Positions 9,139 through 17,805 of a stretch of 64,000 bases of DNA are shown here, in pieces. The notes below the pieces were generated by a model. That model saw only the letters and a program-made list of their open reading frames with translations, was not told the origin of the DNA and did not search any database. This DNA comes from Telluribacter sp035998675 (GTDB lineage: Bacteria > Bacteroidota > Bacteroidia > Cytophagales > Spirosomataceae). The stretch lies in contig NZ_DASYHI010000024.1 in NCBI RefSeq assembly GCF_035998675.1, positions 124,001 through 188,000 of the forward strand, written 5' to 3'. Position 1 is the first letter of the stretch, and every line of letters begins with the position of its first letter. Both the position numbers and the translations under genes were made by a program.

Positions 9139-10104
9139 ATGAAAAAAATTATCGGTATTTTCGTTTTGGTTATGCTTGCCTATTCCACCCAGGCTTTCGC
9201 ACGTGCTACCGCAGAACGCGAATTTTACTTCACCACGTCCGATAGTGTCAAACTATACGTGCGGGTTACCGGGCAGGGGAGTCCCTGTGTTTTTATACAC
9301 GGTGGCCCCGGCTCAACCAGCAACTACTTCGAAAAGTCGGAGGGAAGCCAGGTGGAGCAATTCCTGCAGATGATCTACTTCGACCAGCGGGGGTCCGGGC
9401 GATCAGAGAGCGCCCGCAACGGCAACTACTCCATAGCCCGCCTTGAGAAAGACCTCGAAGAACTACGCCGGTACCTGGGTTACCCGCGTTGGTCGGTTAT
9501 GGGGCATTCGTTTGCCGGTATCCTGATGACCAATTACCTCGACCACTACTCCCGCTTTGTCAGTTCGGCTATTTACGTCAACTGTACCCTCAATCTGCCT
9601 TATTCCATCAACAGCCACATCAGCTTCGGCATTAATGAACTTGGCCTTACCGATAAGGCCTACACCGACCCGGCCATTAACCCCATGGAGCGCCTGGGAA
9701 AAGTACACGAACAGCTCAATGAAAAGGGCGTCTGGTACAAGCTGATGTTTGCCACGCCGGAAGCCAAGGTGGTAAGTGACTCGATAACGCTTAGCATTGG
9801 CCGCGCCTTTAACTACGACTACGGCAACAAGGTATGGGGCTACACCGAGTACCAGCAGGACTTTACGCCCCTTACGGCCCACATTAAAGTACCTGTACTC
9901 GTTATGGCTGGTCAGAAGGACCATGCCGTGGGGCCTGAACACTACACTTCGTTCCGCTTTCCCAACGTGCGTACTGTTCTCTACGAAGGCGGCCACTGTC
10001 CCTTTCAGGAGAGCGGTGCCTGGTTTGCCGCTACGATCCGGTTGTTTATGCAGGAGCAGGGCAAAAGGTACAGCAGCAGGATGATGCCTCAGAAAACCTT
10101 CTGA
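9139..10104 (+). CDS. exported alpha/beta hydrolase, proline iminopeptidase-like (S33)
   Basis: An alpha/beta hydrolase of 321 residues with a signal peptide (MKKIIGIFVLVMLAYSTQAFA). The oxyanion-hole motif HGGPGS, the DQRGSGRS motif and the nucleophile elbow GHSFAG are those of the proline iminopeptidase/tricorn-interacting factor family. The likely acid is Asp in AGQKDHAVG and the base is His in EGGHCPF. It may release N-terminal residues from peptides or hydrolyse small esters or amides in the periplasm. Its last 16 bases overlap the end of the convergent bestrophin gene. Confidence 0.85.
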   Translation: MKKIIGIFVLVMLAYSTQAFARATAEREFYFTTSDSVKLYVRVTGQGSPCVFIHGGPGSTSNYFEKSEGSQVEQFLQMIYFDQRGSGRSESARNGNYSIARLEKDLEELRRYLGYPRWSVMGHSFAGILMTNYLDHYSRFVSSAIYVNCTLNLPYSINSHISFGINELGLTDKAYTDPAINPMERLGKVHEQLNEKGVWYKLMFATPEAKVVSDSITLSIGRAFNYDYGNKVWGYTEYQQDFTPLTAHIKVPVLVMAGQKDHAVGPEHYTSFRFPNVRTVLYEGGHCPFQESGAWFAATIRLFMQEQGKRYSSRMMPQKTF

Positions 10105-11015
10105 TACAGTTTTTCCTCCCGCTCGGGCAGGTGTACGTGCGTTACTTCCAGAATTTCAAAAACATTGGTTTTGATGGTATGGGCTATGTCGCCGGTGGGC
10201 AGGTCGTTACAGTCCAGGCCGAAAGGCTCTTCGATTTCGGCGGCCATCATTTCAATACCAATAAAAGTAAAGAAGATAAACGTCACCAGCGGAATAGTGA
10301 AGTACCCGAAGTCCCGGATAAGGCCGAAGGGGAGCATCAGGGAGTAACCCAGGATCAGCAGCTTGATGTACACGCTGTACGAAAAGGGAATGGGGGTTTT
10401 TTTGATACGCTCACAGGCACCGGCAATGTCCAGCAGGGCCTGCAGGTGCGGCTTCATATTGCGCAGGTCGGTACCTGAAATAGCCTCTGCCCGGTAGTAG
10501 CCCTGTATTTTCTGGTGAATTTGCGTAACCAGGTAGTTGGGTACGTGTGCCCGCTCCTTGTATTTCCCGGCTTCGTCGGGGCTAATAAAAATCAGCTCTT
10601 CTACCCGGGTACCTGCCCGGAGGTGTTCCTTGAGGGCAATGCAAAAGTTAGAAACCAGGACCGCTATTTCAAAACGGCCCTGGGTATCTTCTTTCGGGAA
10701 AGTACTATGTACCGACACGGCCAGATTACGGCAGTTGTTCACCAACGCGCCCCACTGCTTGCGCCCTTCCCACCAGCGGTCGTAGGCGGTGTTGGTTCGG
10801 AACACCAGCAGGACGCTCAGTACAATACCCAGCAGCGAAAAAATACTGGAAGGGACATTGACCTCCATGGGCCATATTTCCTCGAAAGCTACGGTAAGCC
10901 CCGCCGTAATGGCTCCCACCCCCAGCGCCGACCGGAGTATCTTTTGCATGGTCCAGCTACGGGTGAGGTGGGTAATGTCGCGGAGGAAGTTCTTGTTTGA
11001 TTCGTAAATAATCAT
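10089..11015 (-). CDS. bestrophin-family ion channel
   Basis: Bestrophin/UPF0187 membrane protein of 308 residues, a pentameric anion (or in bacteria sometimes cation) channel of the inner membrane. It shows the family's N-terminal segment (TRSWTMQKILRSAL), the neck helix with small residues (FSLLGIVLSVLLVFRTNTAYDRWWEGRKQWG, a hallmark in which the RTN/YDRWWEGRK part is diagnostic), later membrane helices around 210-260, and the C-terminal EEPFGLDCNDLP acidic motif that corresponds to the calcium-clasp region of animal bestrophins. The start lies 22 bp after the stop of the receiver-flavoprotein gene in the same direction, so it is probably the third gene of that operon and a candidate effector of it. 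Confidence 0.9.
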   Translation of the reverse strand: MIIYESNKNFLRDITHLTRSWTMQKILRSALGVGAITAGLTVAFEEIWPMEVNVPSSIFSLLGIVLSVLLVFRTNTAYDRWWEGRKQWGALVNNCRNLAVSVHSTFPKEDTQGRFEIAVLVSNFCIALKEHLRAGTRVEELIFISPDEAGKYKERAHVPNYLVTQIHQKIQGYYRAEAISGTDLRNMKPHLQALLDIAGACERIKKTPIPFSYSVYIKLLILGYSLMLPFGLIRDFGYFTIPLVTFIFFTFIGIEMMAAEIEEPFGLDCNDLPTGDIAHTIKTNVFEILEVTHVHLPEREEKLYQKVF

Positions 11016-11037
11016 GTCATTCGGGATAGAGTTGGGG

Positions 11038-12702
11038 TTATATTTCGGATAAGTACTTATGGACGAAGCTTATGGCCATAGCGCCTTCCCCTACGGCCGA
11101 GGCTACGCGGTTCATGGCGTCGGCCCGGACGTCTCCCGCCGAGAAAATACCCGGCACACAGGTTTCGAGGGGGAAGGGCTCCCGCTTTTTTTTCCATATC
11201 CGCTTAAAATCCGGATGCAGCACCAGGTCCCGTCCGGTAATAATAAAACCGCGCTTGTCTTTCTGGAGATCGTTGGTGATCCAGTCGGTATAGGGTTTGG
11301 CCCCGATAAAGATAAAGAGTGCATTGGCCTGGAAGGTACGGGTTTCCTGGGTATTGATATCCTGAATCAGCAGTTCTTCCAGATGCTCACTACCCCGGGC
11401 TTCTACTATTTCCGAATCCGCTAGGATTTTAATGTTGGGCGTAGCGTTGATCTGGTCAATGAGGTACTGCGACATAGTCGACGAAAGGTCGGGCTTACGA
11501 ATAACTATGTACACCCGGCGGGCAAACTGCGAAAGGTACATGGCGCCCTGCCCGGCGGAGTTGCCCCCGCCCACCACAAAAACTTCGCGGTCGCTGCAGC
11601 CATGCGCTTCGGTGGTAGCCGCTCCGTAGTACACCCCGGCTCCCGTAAACTGGTCCACACCCTGGGTTTCAAGCCTCCGGTAGTTGACACCGGTGGTGAT
11701 AACCAGGCTCTTGGTATTGACCTGACCTCCGCTCTTTAGTGTCAGTAACTTGTAGTTATCTTTTACCTGAATATCAACTACCTCTTCGGGCGAAAGAAAT
11801 TCTACGCCAAAACGCCTCGCCTGGGTAATAGCCCGGTTGGAAAGCTCGGCTCCGCTCAGGCCCGACGGAAAGCCCAGGTAGTTCTCAATGCGGGAACTGG
11901 TACCCGCCTGTCCGCCGGGTGCCCGCTTTTCGATGAGTAGCGTCTTGAGTCCTTCGGACCCCCCGTACACCGCCGCTGACAACCCGGCCGGTCCGGCTCC
12001 TATAATGACCACGTCGTATAGTTGTTCGCTGGATGCTTCCAGATTCAGGCCCAGTTTTTCGGCCAGTTGCCGGCTGTCCGGCTGCACCAGGTAAGTACCA
12101 TCTTCCATAAATACAAAGGGCGCATCTTTCTCTTTCAGACTGTGCGATTCTACGAGTTCTTTGGCTTTGTCGCTGGTTTCAAGGTCGAGCCACTGGTAGG
12201 GACGCAGGTTACCCGACAGGTAATCCTTTACTTCGTGCGACTTGGGGGAAAACTGATACCCCACCACTTTCATGCCTTCAAAGTCAGGTATATAAGAGAC
12301 GTTCCAGTCGTCCAGCAGGCCGTCCAGTACCGGATAAATCTTTTCTTCGGGGGGGTCCCAGGGTTTCATCAGGTAGTGGTCCAGCCGCACGTCATTGATG
12401 GCCTTAATGGCGGCATCGGTATCCGAATAGGCCGTCAGCAATACCCGCTTGGCTTCGGGATAGTACTTTTTGGCTTCGGTCAGGTACTCAACGCCCAGCA
12501 TTTCGGGCATTCGCTGGTCGGATATATAGAGGGCTACGGTTTCATTTTTTTGTTTCAGCTCCTTCAGCGTTTCCAGGGCTTCATGGGCTGAACTGGTATT
12601 CATAACTTTATATTCTTTCTGATAGCGGCCTTTAAGGTCCCGGGCCAGCGCCTTCAGTACCTGCATATCGTCATCTACCGCCAGGATAATGGGTTTCTTC
12701 AT
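11038..12702 (-). CDS. response-regulator receiver fused to thioredoxin reductase-like flavoprotein
   Basis: This 554-residue fusion starts with a receiver domain (1-130: acidic AVDDD, phosphoacceptor Asp62 in ISDQRMP, TAYSD, and Lys in MKPW). A small alpha/beta glutaredoxin-like linker (about 150-225) follows, then an NAD(P)H:flavin reductase of the TrxR fold. The FAD site is VIIGAGPAGLSAA, the NAD(P)H site is FVVGGGNSAGQGA, and the C-terminal FAD motif is GIFSAGDVR. The redox CxxC that TrxR carries after the NAD(P)H entry is missing; the equivalent stretch reads AATTEAHGCSDRE with one Cys. It is therefore probably not a disulfide reductase. The kinase gene 39 bp upstream is the likely phosphodonor. 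Automatic pipelines often call such proteins fused response regulator/thioredoxin-disulfide reductase. Confidence 0.9.
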   Translation of the reverse strand: MKKPIILAVDDDMQVLKALARDLKGRYQKEYKVMNTSSAHEALETLKELKQKNETVALYISDQRMPEMLGVEYLTEAKKYYPEAKRVLLTAYSDTDAAIKAINDVRLDHYLMKPWDPPEEKIYPVLDGLLDDWNVSYIPDFEGMKVVGYQFSPKSHEVKDYLSGNLRPYQWLDLETSDKAKELVESHSLKEKDAPFVFMEDGTYLVQPDSRQLAEKLGLNLEASSEQLYDVVIIGAGPAGLSAAVYGGSEGLKTLLIEKRAPGGQAGTSSRIENYLGFPSGLSGAELSNRAITQARRFGVEFLSPEEVVDIQVKDNYKLLTLKSGGQVNTKSLVITTGVNYRRLETQGVDQFTGAGVYYGAATTEAHGCSDREVFVVGGGNSAGQGAMYLSQFARRVYIVIRKPDLSSTMSQYLIDQINATPNIKILADSEIVEARGSEHLEELLIQDINTQETRTFQANALFIFIGAKPYTDWITNDLQKDKRGFIITGRDLVLHPDFKRIWKKKREPFPLETCVPGIFSAGDVRADAMNRVASAVGEGAMAISFVHKYLSEI

Positions 12703-12741
12703 GAATAACTAAAAGTAGTAGTAATGGGTAGAATGAAAAGT

Positions 12742-14130
12742 TTACTCAATGGGCAGGCATACGCTAAACTCGGTCAGGCCGGGTTCGGACTGTACTTTTA
12801 CCTGACCTTTGTGCTGTAGTTCCACTATGTTTTGTACTATTTCCAGGCCCAGTCCGGTACCTTTGCCTATGTCTTTAGTAGTAAAAAAAGGATCGAATAC
12901 CTGCCCTTTGATATCATCAGGGATACCACTGCCCCGGTCAATGATTTTGGTAATGACAAACTCCCGGTCGTGTACGGCTTCAATAGTTATTTCACCTCCG
13001 TCCGGTGAGGCATCAATGGCATTGTCGATCAGGTTGGTCCAGACCTGATTCATATCGCCGGGGCGTACGCAGATGTCGGGCAGGTGGTCGGGCAGGTTTA
13101 GCTGTACCGAAATATTCTTGCTTTTGAGCTTATGCTGCAATATACGGAGGGTACTTTGTAGTCCTTCCCGCAACGATATTTTTTTCTTGTCGGCTCCACC
13201 GTCCATGTGCGAATAGTCTTTAACGGACTTTACCAGATCACCTATTCGTTGGGAGGCTTCCGTTATTTCGGTCACTAATCGCTCGGTAGTAAGTACGTTA
13301 TCGACCCAGTTCAGGACCGGCTCCAGGCTTTGGCCCGACAAGCACTCCTTAATTCGTTCCAGGTCCTGAACTGTAAAGCGGTACTCTACCAGATTTTCGG
13401 CCAGTTCATACCCGTTCGACACTTCGTGCTCTTCCAGCCAGTCAGACAGGTCCTCTTCCTGATTTGATTTTTGCATGAGCGTCAGCTGGCTTGGTGCGCC
13501 CGCGGTCAGTTTTTCAAACAGGATGGTACTTACCTGGTCTACCTGCCCGGGGGCCATGCGCAGAGAAATAACCTCTTTGAATTTTTCGGGTACCGTACTC
13601 AGGTGCTGTTTCAGGGTAGTAGCGCTTCGTACCACCGCCGAAGCCGGGTTATTCAGCTCGTGGGCAAGTCCGGCCGAGAGTTTTCCCAACGAAATCATCT
13701 TTTCGTTTTGCTGCTGCGACTTTGTAAAATTCCGGACCCGGTTCAGCATTAAATGTACCAGTACTTCCACGAGTTCATCCTGGTGCTCGATCATCTCCCG
13801 GAACTTTTCCCGGTGCAACAGCAGCAGGGTAGTAGGCTCTACCGCCATAGCGTTGCCAGCGGCATTTTTAAGGCGGGAATACGGAAGCAGGCCTCCTACG
13901 TAGCCTTTTCCCTGATCTTCCAGGCTTCGTTGCTCCCCGTTTTGTACGGCGTACAGGCGCAGCATGCCTTCCATGACAATGTACAGGTTGTCTATCGGGT
14001 CGCCTTTTTTAAATTGGTACTCGCCCTCCTCTATGTGTATTAACCGGCCTTGTTCGGCCAGCCACTGTAGTTGCGGCTGGGGTACCGACTCGAGGTTTTC
14101 ATTTTGACTAAGTTCCTGTAGAATGTCCAT
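12742..14130 (-). CDS. histidine kinase with N-terminal cyclic-nucleotide-binding-like sensor
   Basis: Soluble kinase of 462 residues without membrane helices. Residues 1-125 form a Crp-type cNMP-binding fold (EGEYQFKKGDPIDNLYIVMEGMLRL), but the phosphate-binding cassette GExA-x-R is not clearly kept, so the ligand is unknown. The H-box has His157 in GLAHELNNPAS, which matches the HisKA group of ELNNP kinases. The ATPase has N-box NLIDNAIDAS, G1 DRGSGIPD and G2 GKGTGLGLEIV. It is the first gene of a minus-strand operon with the receiver-flavoprotein and bestrophin genes, and the flavoprotein receiver is its likely partner. Other genomes pair the same two proteins. Confidence 0.9.
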   Translation of the reverse strand: MDILQELSQNENLESVPQPQLQWLAEQGRLIHIEEGEYQFKKGDPIDNLYIVMEGMLRLYAVQNGEQRSLEDQGKGYVGGLLPYSRLKNAAGNAMAVEPTTLLLLHREKFREMIEHQDELVEVLVHLMLNRVRNFTKSQQQNEKMISLGKLSAGLAHELNNPASAVVRSATTLKQHLSTVPEKFKEVISLRMAPGQVDQVSTILFEKLTAGAPSQLTLMQKSNQEEDLSDWLEEHEVSNGYELAENLVEYRFTVQDLERIKECLSGQSLEPVLNWVDNVLTTERLVTEITEASQRIGDLVKSVKDYSHMDGGADKKKISLREGLQSTLRILQHKLKSKNISVQLNLPDHLPDICVRPGDMNQVWTNLIDNAIDASPDGGEITIEAVHDREFVITKIIDRGSGIPDDIKGQVFDPFFTTKDIGKGTGLGLEIVQNIVELQHKGQVKVQSEPGLTEFSVCLPIE

Positions 14131-14226
14131 ATATAGGTGGCTGGGAATGTTGCATTAAGAGAAAAAGGAGCTACTTTGTTGTCTGAAAATGACTATTCTT
14201 ACTAAATACAGGCTAACTGACTACTC

Positions 14227-15702
14227 ATGCGCCGCACTGCTTCATTCATCGCTTTCCTGCTCCTGCTACAGCTGTGCGCGGAGGCTCAAAGCACTCTTTT
14301 GAACGAGCCCCACCGTCCTCAGTACCATTTTTCACCCCGAGTTAACTGGATCAACGACCCCAACGGATTGCTCTACCACCAGGGCGAGTATCACCTCTTT
14401 TACCAGTATAATCCCTTCGGGCAGCGCTGGGGGCACATGACCTGGGGCCACGCCGTCAGCCGTGACCTGGTACAGTGGGAAGAACTTCCGCCCGCTATTC
14501 CCGAAGAAAACGGCATCATGATATTTTCGGGTAGCGCGGTCATGGACTTCACCAACTCAACCGGGTTCGGCAAAAACGGGCAGGTACCTATGGTCGCCAT
14601 TTATACCGGCCACCAGCAAAACCGCCAGAGCCAGCACCTTGCCTATAGTCTCGACAACGGCCGCACCTGGACCAAATACGACAAAAATCCGGTACTTGAT
14701 TTAGAGAAAAAAGACTTCCGTGACCCCAACGTATTCTGGCACGCTGCCTCGGGTCAGTGGGTGATGTCGGTGGTTATTCCTGAGGAACAAAAGGTACTTT
14801 TTTATAATTCCAAAAACCTGACCGCCTGGAATAAAACCGGGGAGTTTCAGGTACTGAACGATAAACTGGGAATATGGGAGTGCCCCTCGCTGCTGGAAGT
14901 ACCCGTGGAAGGTACCCCCGGGAAAAAGTGGGTCTTGCTGCAGTCCATCGGCAACGGCTCGGTAGCGGGTGGCTCGGGAATGCTGTACTTTGTGGGAGAA
15001 TTTGACGGGAAAAGCTTTAAACCGCAGGATCGGCAGCTTCGCTACGTTGACTACGGGAAGGACTACTACGCCGCTATTCATTACAACCACCTGAGCAGCC
15101 CCGTAACGGTAGGCTGGATGAATAACTGGCAGTACGCCAATGACCTGCCGGTAAGCCCGTGGAAGGGGGCCATGTCTCTGCCGCGCGAGCTGAGCCTGGC
15201 CAAAAAAGGGAATACCTACGAGCTGCGCCAGCAGCCCGTAGCCGAGCTTCAGAAGCTACGCCAGCCCCCGCTGGTACTTGAGGGCATGACCGCCGCCTCC
15301 CTGAGCCGGGCCTTGTCGGGCCTGAATACCACCACCCTGGAACTGAAAATAGAAGCCGAACCCAAAGATTTTGTAGTAAAGCTACGCAAGGGCGATGGCG
15401 AAGAGACGCTGCTGGGCTACGACGCCGCCAAACGCGAACTGTACCTCGACCGCACCCGCTCGGGCCATGTGCAGTTTCATAAAGATTTCCCGGCTCGCTT
15501 CGCAGCGCCACTCCCCGCCGCCGACGGTAAAATAAAGCTTCACGTGTTCCTGGACCGCTCCTCGGTCGAAGTATTTGCTAACGACGGCGCGGCAACCATT
15601 ACAGCGCAGATATTTCCCCGGCCAGAAAGTACCGACATAGAAATAGCGGGCACGGCCGTGCGGAAGGTAGAAGCCTGGCCGCTGGAAAGTACTTATCGGT
15701 AG
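14227..15702 (+). CDS. glycoside hydrolase family 32 (levanase/inulinase/invertase type), secreted
   Basis: Exported fructan- or sucrose-hydrolysing enzyme of 491 residues. After the signal peptide ending near CAEAQS, the five-bladed propeller carries the three GH32 catalytic motifs: WINDPNG (nucleophile Asp44), FRDPNVFW (transition-state Asp) and WECPSL (general acid Glu). A C-terminal beta-sandwich (about 350-485) contains the LHVFLDRSSVEVFAND signature of the family. It stands alone, without fructokinase, SusCD or transporter genes beside it. The length and motifs fit exo-acting levanases/fructanases, but endo or exo action and substrate cannot be fixed. Confidence 0.93.
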   Translation: MRRTASFIAFLLLLQLCAEAQSTLLNEPHRPQYHFSPRVNWINDPNGLLYHQGEYHLFYQYNPFGQRWGHMTWGHAVSRDLVQWEELPPAIPEENGIMIFSGSAVMDFTNSTGFGKNGQVPMVAIYTGHQQNRQSQHLAYSLDNGRTWTKYDKNPVLDLEKKDFRDPNVFWHAASGQWVMSVVIPEEQKVLFYNSKNLTAWNKTGEFQVLNDKLGIWECPSLLEVPVEGTPGKKWVLLQSIGNGSVAGGSGMLYFVGEFDGKSFKPQDRQLRYVDYGKDYYAAIHYNHLSSPVTVGWMNNWQYANDLPVSPWKGAMSLPRELSLAKKGNTYELRQQPVAELQKLRQPPLVLEGMTAASLSRALSGLNTTTLELKIEAEPKDFVVKLRKGDGEETLLGYDAAKRELYLDRTRSGHVQFHKDFPARFAAPLPAADGKIKLHVFLDRSSVEVFANDGAATITAQIFPRPESTDIEIAGTAVRKVEAWPLESTYR

Positions 15703-15731
15703 TGAATGATTTTATAAAATCTGCGAATTCT

Positions 15732-16301
15732 TCAGGGCCGGGTGTAGGGGGTTAGCTGGTAGCGGGCTTTTACCTGAATAACCTGGGCGATCTTCATGAA
15801 GACGATTTTAGGTACATCTATTTTATGATCGGTCAGCGCTACGTCGAAGTCGGAGCTGAGGGTTAGGGTATTGTCTTTGATGGTAAGCTGCCCCTGTAAG
15901 GTACGGTTCTGGCTGACGTCGTGGACGGTAAACTGCCCCGTAGCGCTTACCGGATAGGTACCATTCTGGCTGTAGTCAATCGTTTGGTTTACTTTGCCCC
16001 GGAATGTGGCCGTGGGATATTTATCCGACTCCACGTAGTTTTCGTTGAAGTGCTCCTGCATGAGCTTGTTCGGAAAGTCAAAGTCACGCATGGTAATCCG
16101 GATGGCCAGCTCGCCGGTGGTGGTATTGAGCAGAGCCTGCGTTTTTTTATTCACCGCGCTGATGTTCTCCGCCGGAGTTTCCGAGAAAAAACTGGTTTGT
16201 CCGGCTGCGGTTGCGTACAGCTTGCTCTGGGCCAGTACCGGCTGGGGAAGCCCCCAACTCAGTACCAGCAAGAGCAGGTATATTGATAAGTACTTATTCA
16301 T
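15732..16301 (-). CDS. YceI family periplasmic lipocalin-like protein
   Basis: Secreted 189-residue protein with a signal peptide ending near VLAQS. It has the YceI beta-barrel pattern (TSFFSETPAENISAVNKK near the start and the later MRDFDFPNKLMQEHFNENYVES motif where the family has FDVGDP-type turns). Family members bind polyisoprenoids or quinone-like lipids in the periplasm. It is the last gene of a minus-strand operon with a DUF5777 barrel 18 bp upstream and a Rieske protein before that. That association suggests binding of a hydrophobic redox or lipid cofactor for the Rieske partner; this is inference. Confidence 0.85.
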   Translation of the reverse strand: MNKYLSIYLLLLVLSWGLPQPVLAQSKLYATAAGQTSFFSETPAENISAVNKKTQALLNTTTGELAIRITMRDFDFPNKLMQEHFNENYVESDKYPTATFRGKVNQTIDYSQNGTYPVSATGQFTVHDVSQNRTLQGQLTIKDNTLTLSSDFDVALTDHKIDVPKIVFMKIAQVIQVKARYQLTPYTRP

Positions 16302-16319
16302 AGTTGACTCCCTTGCCCG

Positions 16320-17228
16320 CTACCAGCCGACCGGGTTTTGTTTGCTTTTCTTTTCCAGACTAAAAGTCCGGGAAATATTAAATCCGTAGTGAATATCGCC
16401 TTTGCCCCAGGTACCCAGCGTTTCGCCGATAAACTGCTTCTCGATCATCCCCAGCGAATTGGTAAAGTGCAGCTGAAAAACGTGCCCGCCCGTTTCGATG
16501 TCTACCCCTACGGCCATGGAGTTGTAGTAGGGGAGCGAAGTACTTCCGGCGTCGCGAGCGGTCCAGAAGTATTCGCCGTTGAGGGATACCCGTTTGCTGA
16601 GCTTGTACCTGCCACCTATCCCCACCGCCAGCAAGAGCCGGTCGTCGGCAGGTAGTTCGGGCTGGTTGCGGTAGAGGTAGGTAGGGCTCAACTGCAGCGA
16701 AAGCCGCTCGCTGAACTTTCGGGCTATAAGTACCTGTCCGGTATAGGAAAGCTTATCCTGAAAGGAACGCTGCGCTTCGCCCGGTATGAACGAGCGGATG
16801 GTCCGGACTACGGTACTGCCAAACAGCGTTACCGACACCGGAACGGTACGGGCGCCGGTAGTTTGCTGCAGAACGCGGTACTTGGCAAAGAAGTCATAGG
16901 CTTTCTGCTCCGAGCTGCGCCCAACGCCCACCATCAGGTTGTCCGTGAGGCCGTATTCAAACCCCAGCCGTAGCGTAGCCTGGTCCAGACCAAACAGCTC
17001 GTAGGCACCCGAGTTCAGCCGTCCGAAACGGTGCGAAATCCGGAAGTCGAGGTGGTTTCGCTTCATGGTTTCGACCGAGTGGCCGTTGATAATCCGGGTA
17101 GACTTGAAGGTAGCCTCTACGGGTACGGTCAGCGGTCCGGCCTGACTTTCCAGTTCGCCCAGCAGGTCGTCCTGGGCAACGCTCAGCAGGGGAATCAGCA
17201 AAAAGGGTACTATGCGCAGTACATGCAT
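16320..17228 (-). CDS. DUF5777 outer-membrane beta-barrel protein
   Basis: A 302-residue predicted outer-membrane barrel with a signal peptide (ending at LLSVAQ), repeated amphipathic beta strands, and the family signature near residues 40-90 (TRIINGHSVET, HLDFRISHRFG, LRLGFEYGLTDNLMVGVGR). It ends in strands compatible with outer-membrane insertion. Function is unknown in the family. It lies 6 bp downstream of the Rieske gene and 18 bp upstream of the yceI gene, so all three are probably co-transcribed. A pore or anchor for the Rieske/YceI pair is possible, but nothing in the sequence proves it. Confidence 0.82.
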   Translation of the reverse strand: MHVLRIVPFLLIPLLSVAQDDLLGELESQAGPLTVPVEATFKSTRIINGHSVETMKRNHLDFRISHRFGRLNSGAYELFGLDQATLRLGFEYGLTDNLMVGVGRSSEQKAYDFFAKYRVLQQTTGARTVPVSVTLFGSTVVRTIRSFIPGEAQRSFQDKLSYTGQVLIARKFSERLSLQLSPTYLYRNQPELPADDRLLLAVGIGGRYKLSKRVSLNGEYFWTARDAGSTSLPYYNSMAVGVDIETGGHVFQLHFTNSLGMIEKQFIGETLGTWGKGDIHYGFNISRTFSLEKKSKQNPVGW

Positions 17229-17234
17229 AAAAAA

Positions 17235-17756
17235 TTATTCAAAAATTCGTAGGGAATTACCGTTCTGGCTGAGTTCGCTTTTATAAACTCTTAGGGGCGA
17301 AGGAGCCGGGCTTTGTTTTACGGTACCATCGGTATTAAAAGCTGAGCCGTGGTTGGTACAATAAAAGTCATTTTGTGCCAGTCGGTATTCAACAGTGGTC
17401 CCTTGGTGGGTACAGGCTTTGGATAGGGCTACATAGCGGTTGCCGGAAGCCAATGCTACGATGACATCGCCCACTATAGCAAACTGCCCTTCGGTTTTGA
17501 GCTTGCTGTAATTACTACTCGTCAGGTCCAGCGTAAAGTTGATGTTACCACCCGTAGCGTTACCAGTCAGGCCGGCGCTGTTGTTCCCCGTGCCACCGTT
17601 ATTATTACCTCCGGTAGGGGTGGGGTCGTCATCGCCGGAGCTACAGGCGGTCAGGGTACCCATGCAGTAAAATGCCATCAGAGCTGAGGTACTCAAGCCC
17701 AGGCTGCGCAGGAATTCTCCTCTTTTCAAGGTTTCTTTTTCTTGTTTGATTTCCAT
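17235..17756 (-). CDS. Rieske [2Fe-2S] lipoprotein
   Basis: Membrane-anchored iron-sulfur protein of 173 residues. The N-terminus carries a lipoprotein-type signal (LMAFYCMGTLTACSSGDDD, likely modified Cys before SSGDDD) followed by a Gly/Asn-rich linker and a compact Rieske fold. Cluster ligands are visible as CTHQG and CTNHGS, i.e. CxH and CxxH. The extra disulfide cysteines of bc1-type Rieske proteins are not evident. It probably transfers electrons in the periplasm. The operon with DUF5777 and yceI genes, downstream of an ECF sigma/anti-sigma pair, is its only context; no cytochrome b gene is present. Confidence 0.9.
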   Translation of the reverse strand: MEIKQEKETLKRGEFLRSLGLSTSALMAFYCMGTLTACSSGDDDPTPTGGNNNGGTGNNSAGLTGNATGGNINFTLDLTSSNYSKLKTEGQFAIVGDVIVALASGNRYVALSKACTHQGTTVEYRLAQNDFYCTNHGSAFNTDGTVKQSPAPSPLRVYKSELSQNGNSLRIFE

Positions 17757-17805
17757 CTTTATCTTACTTTATTGTTAAATAATCAGGACGGCATTTGCCG
17801 CCGCT

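Noticed and set aside
12022..12591. Long frame antisense to the receiver-flavoprotein gene
   Set aside because: Typical shadow of a GC-biased minus-strand gene; the real gene has full motifs in the other strand.
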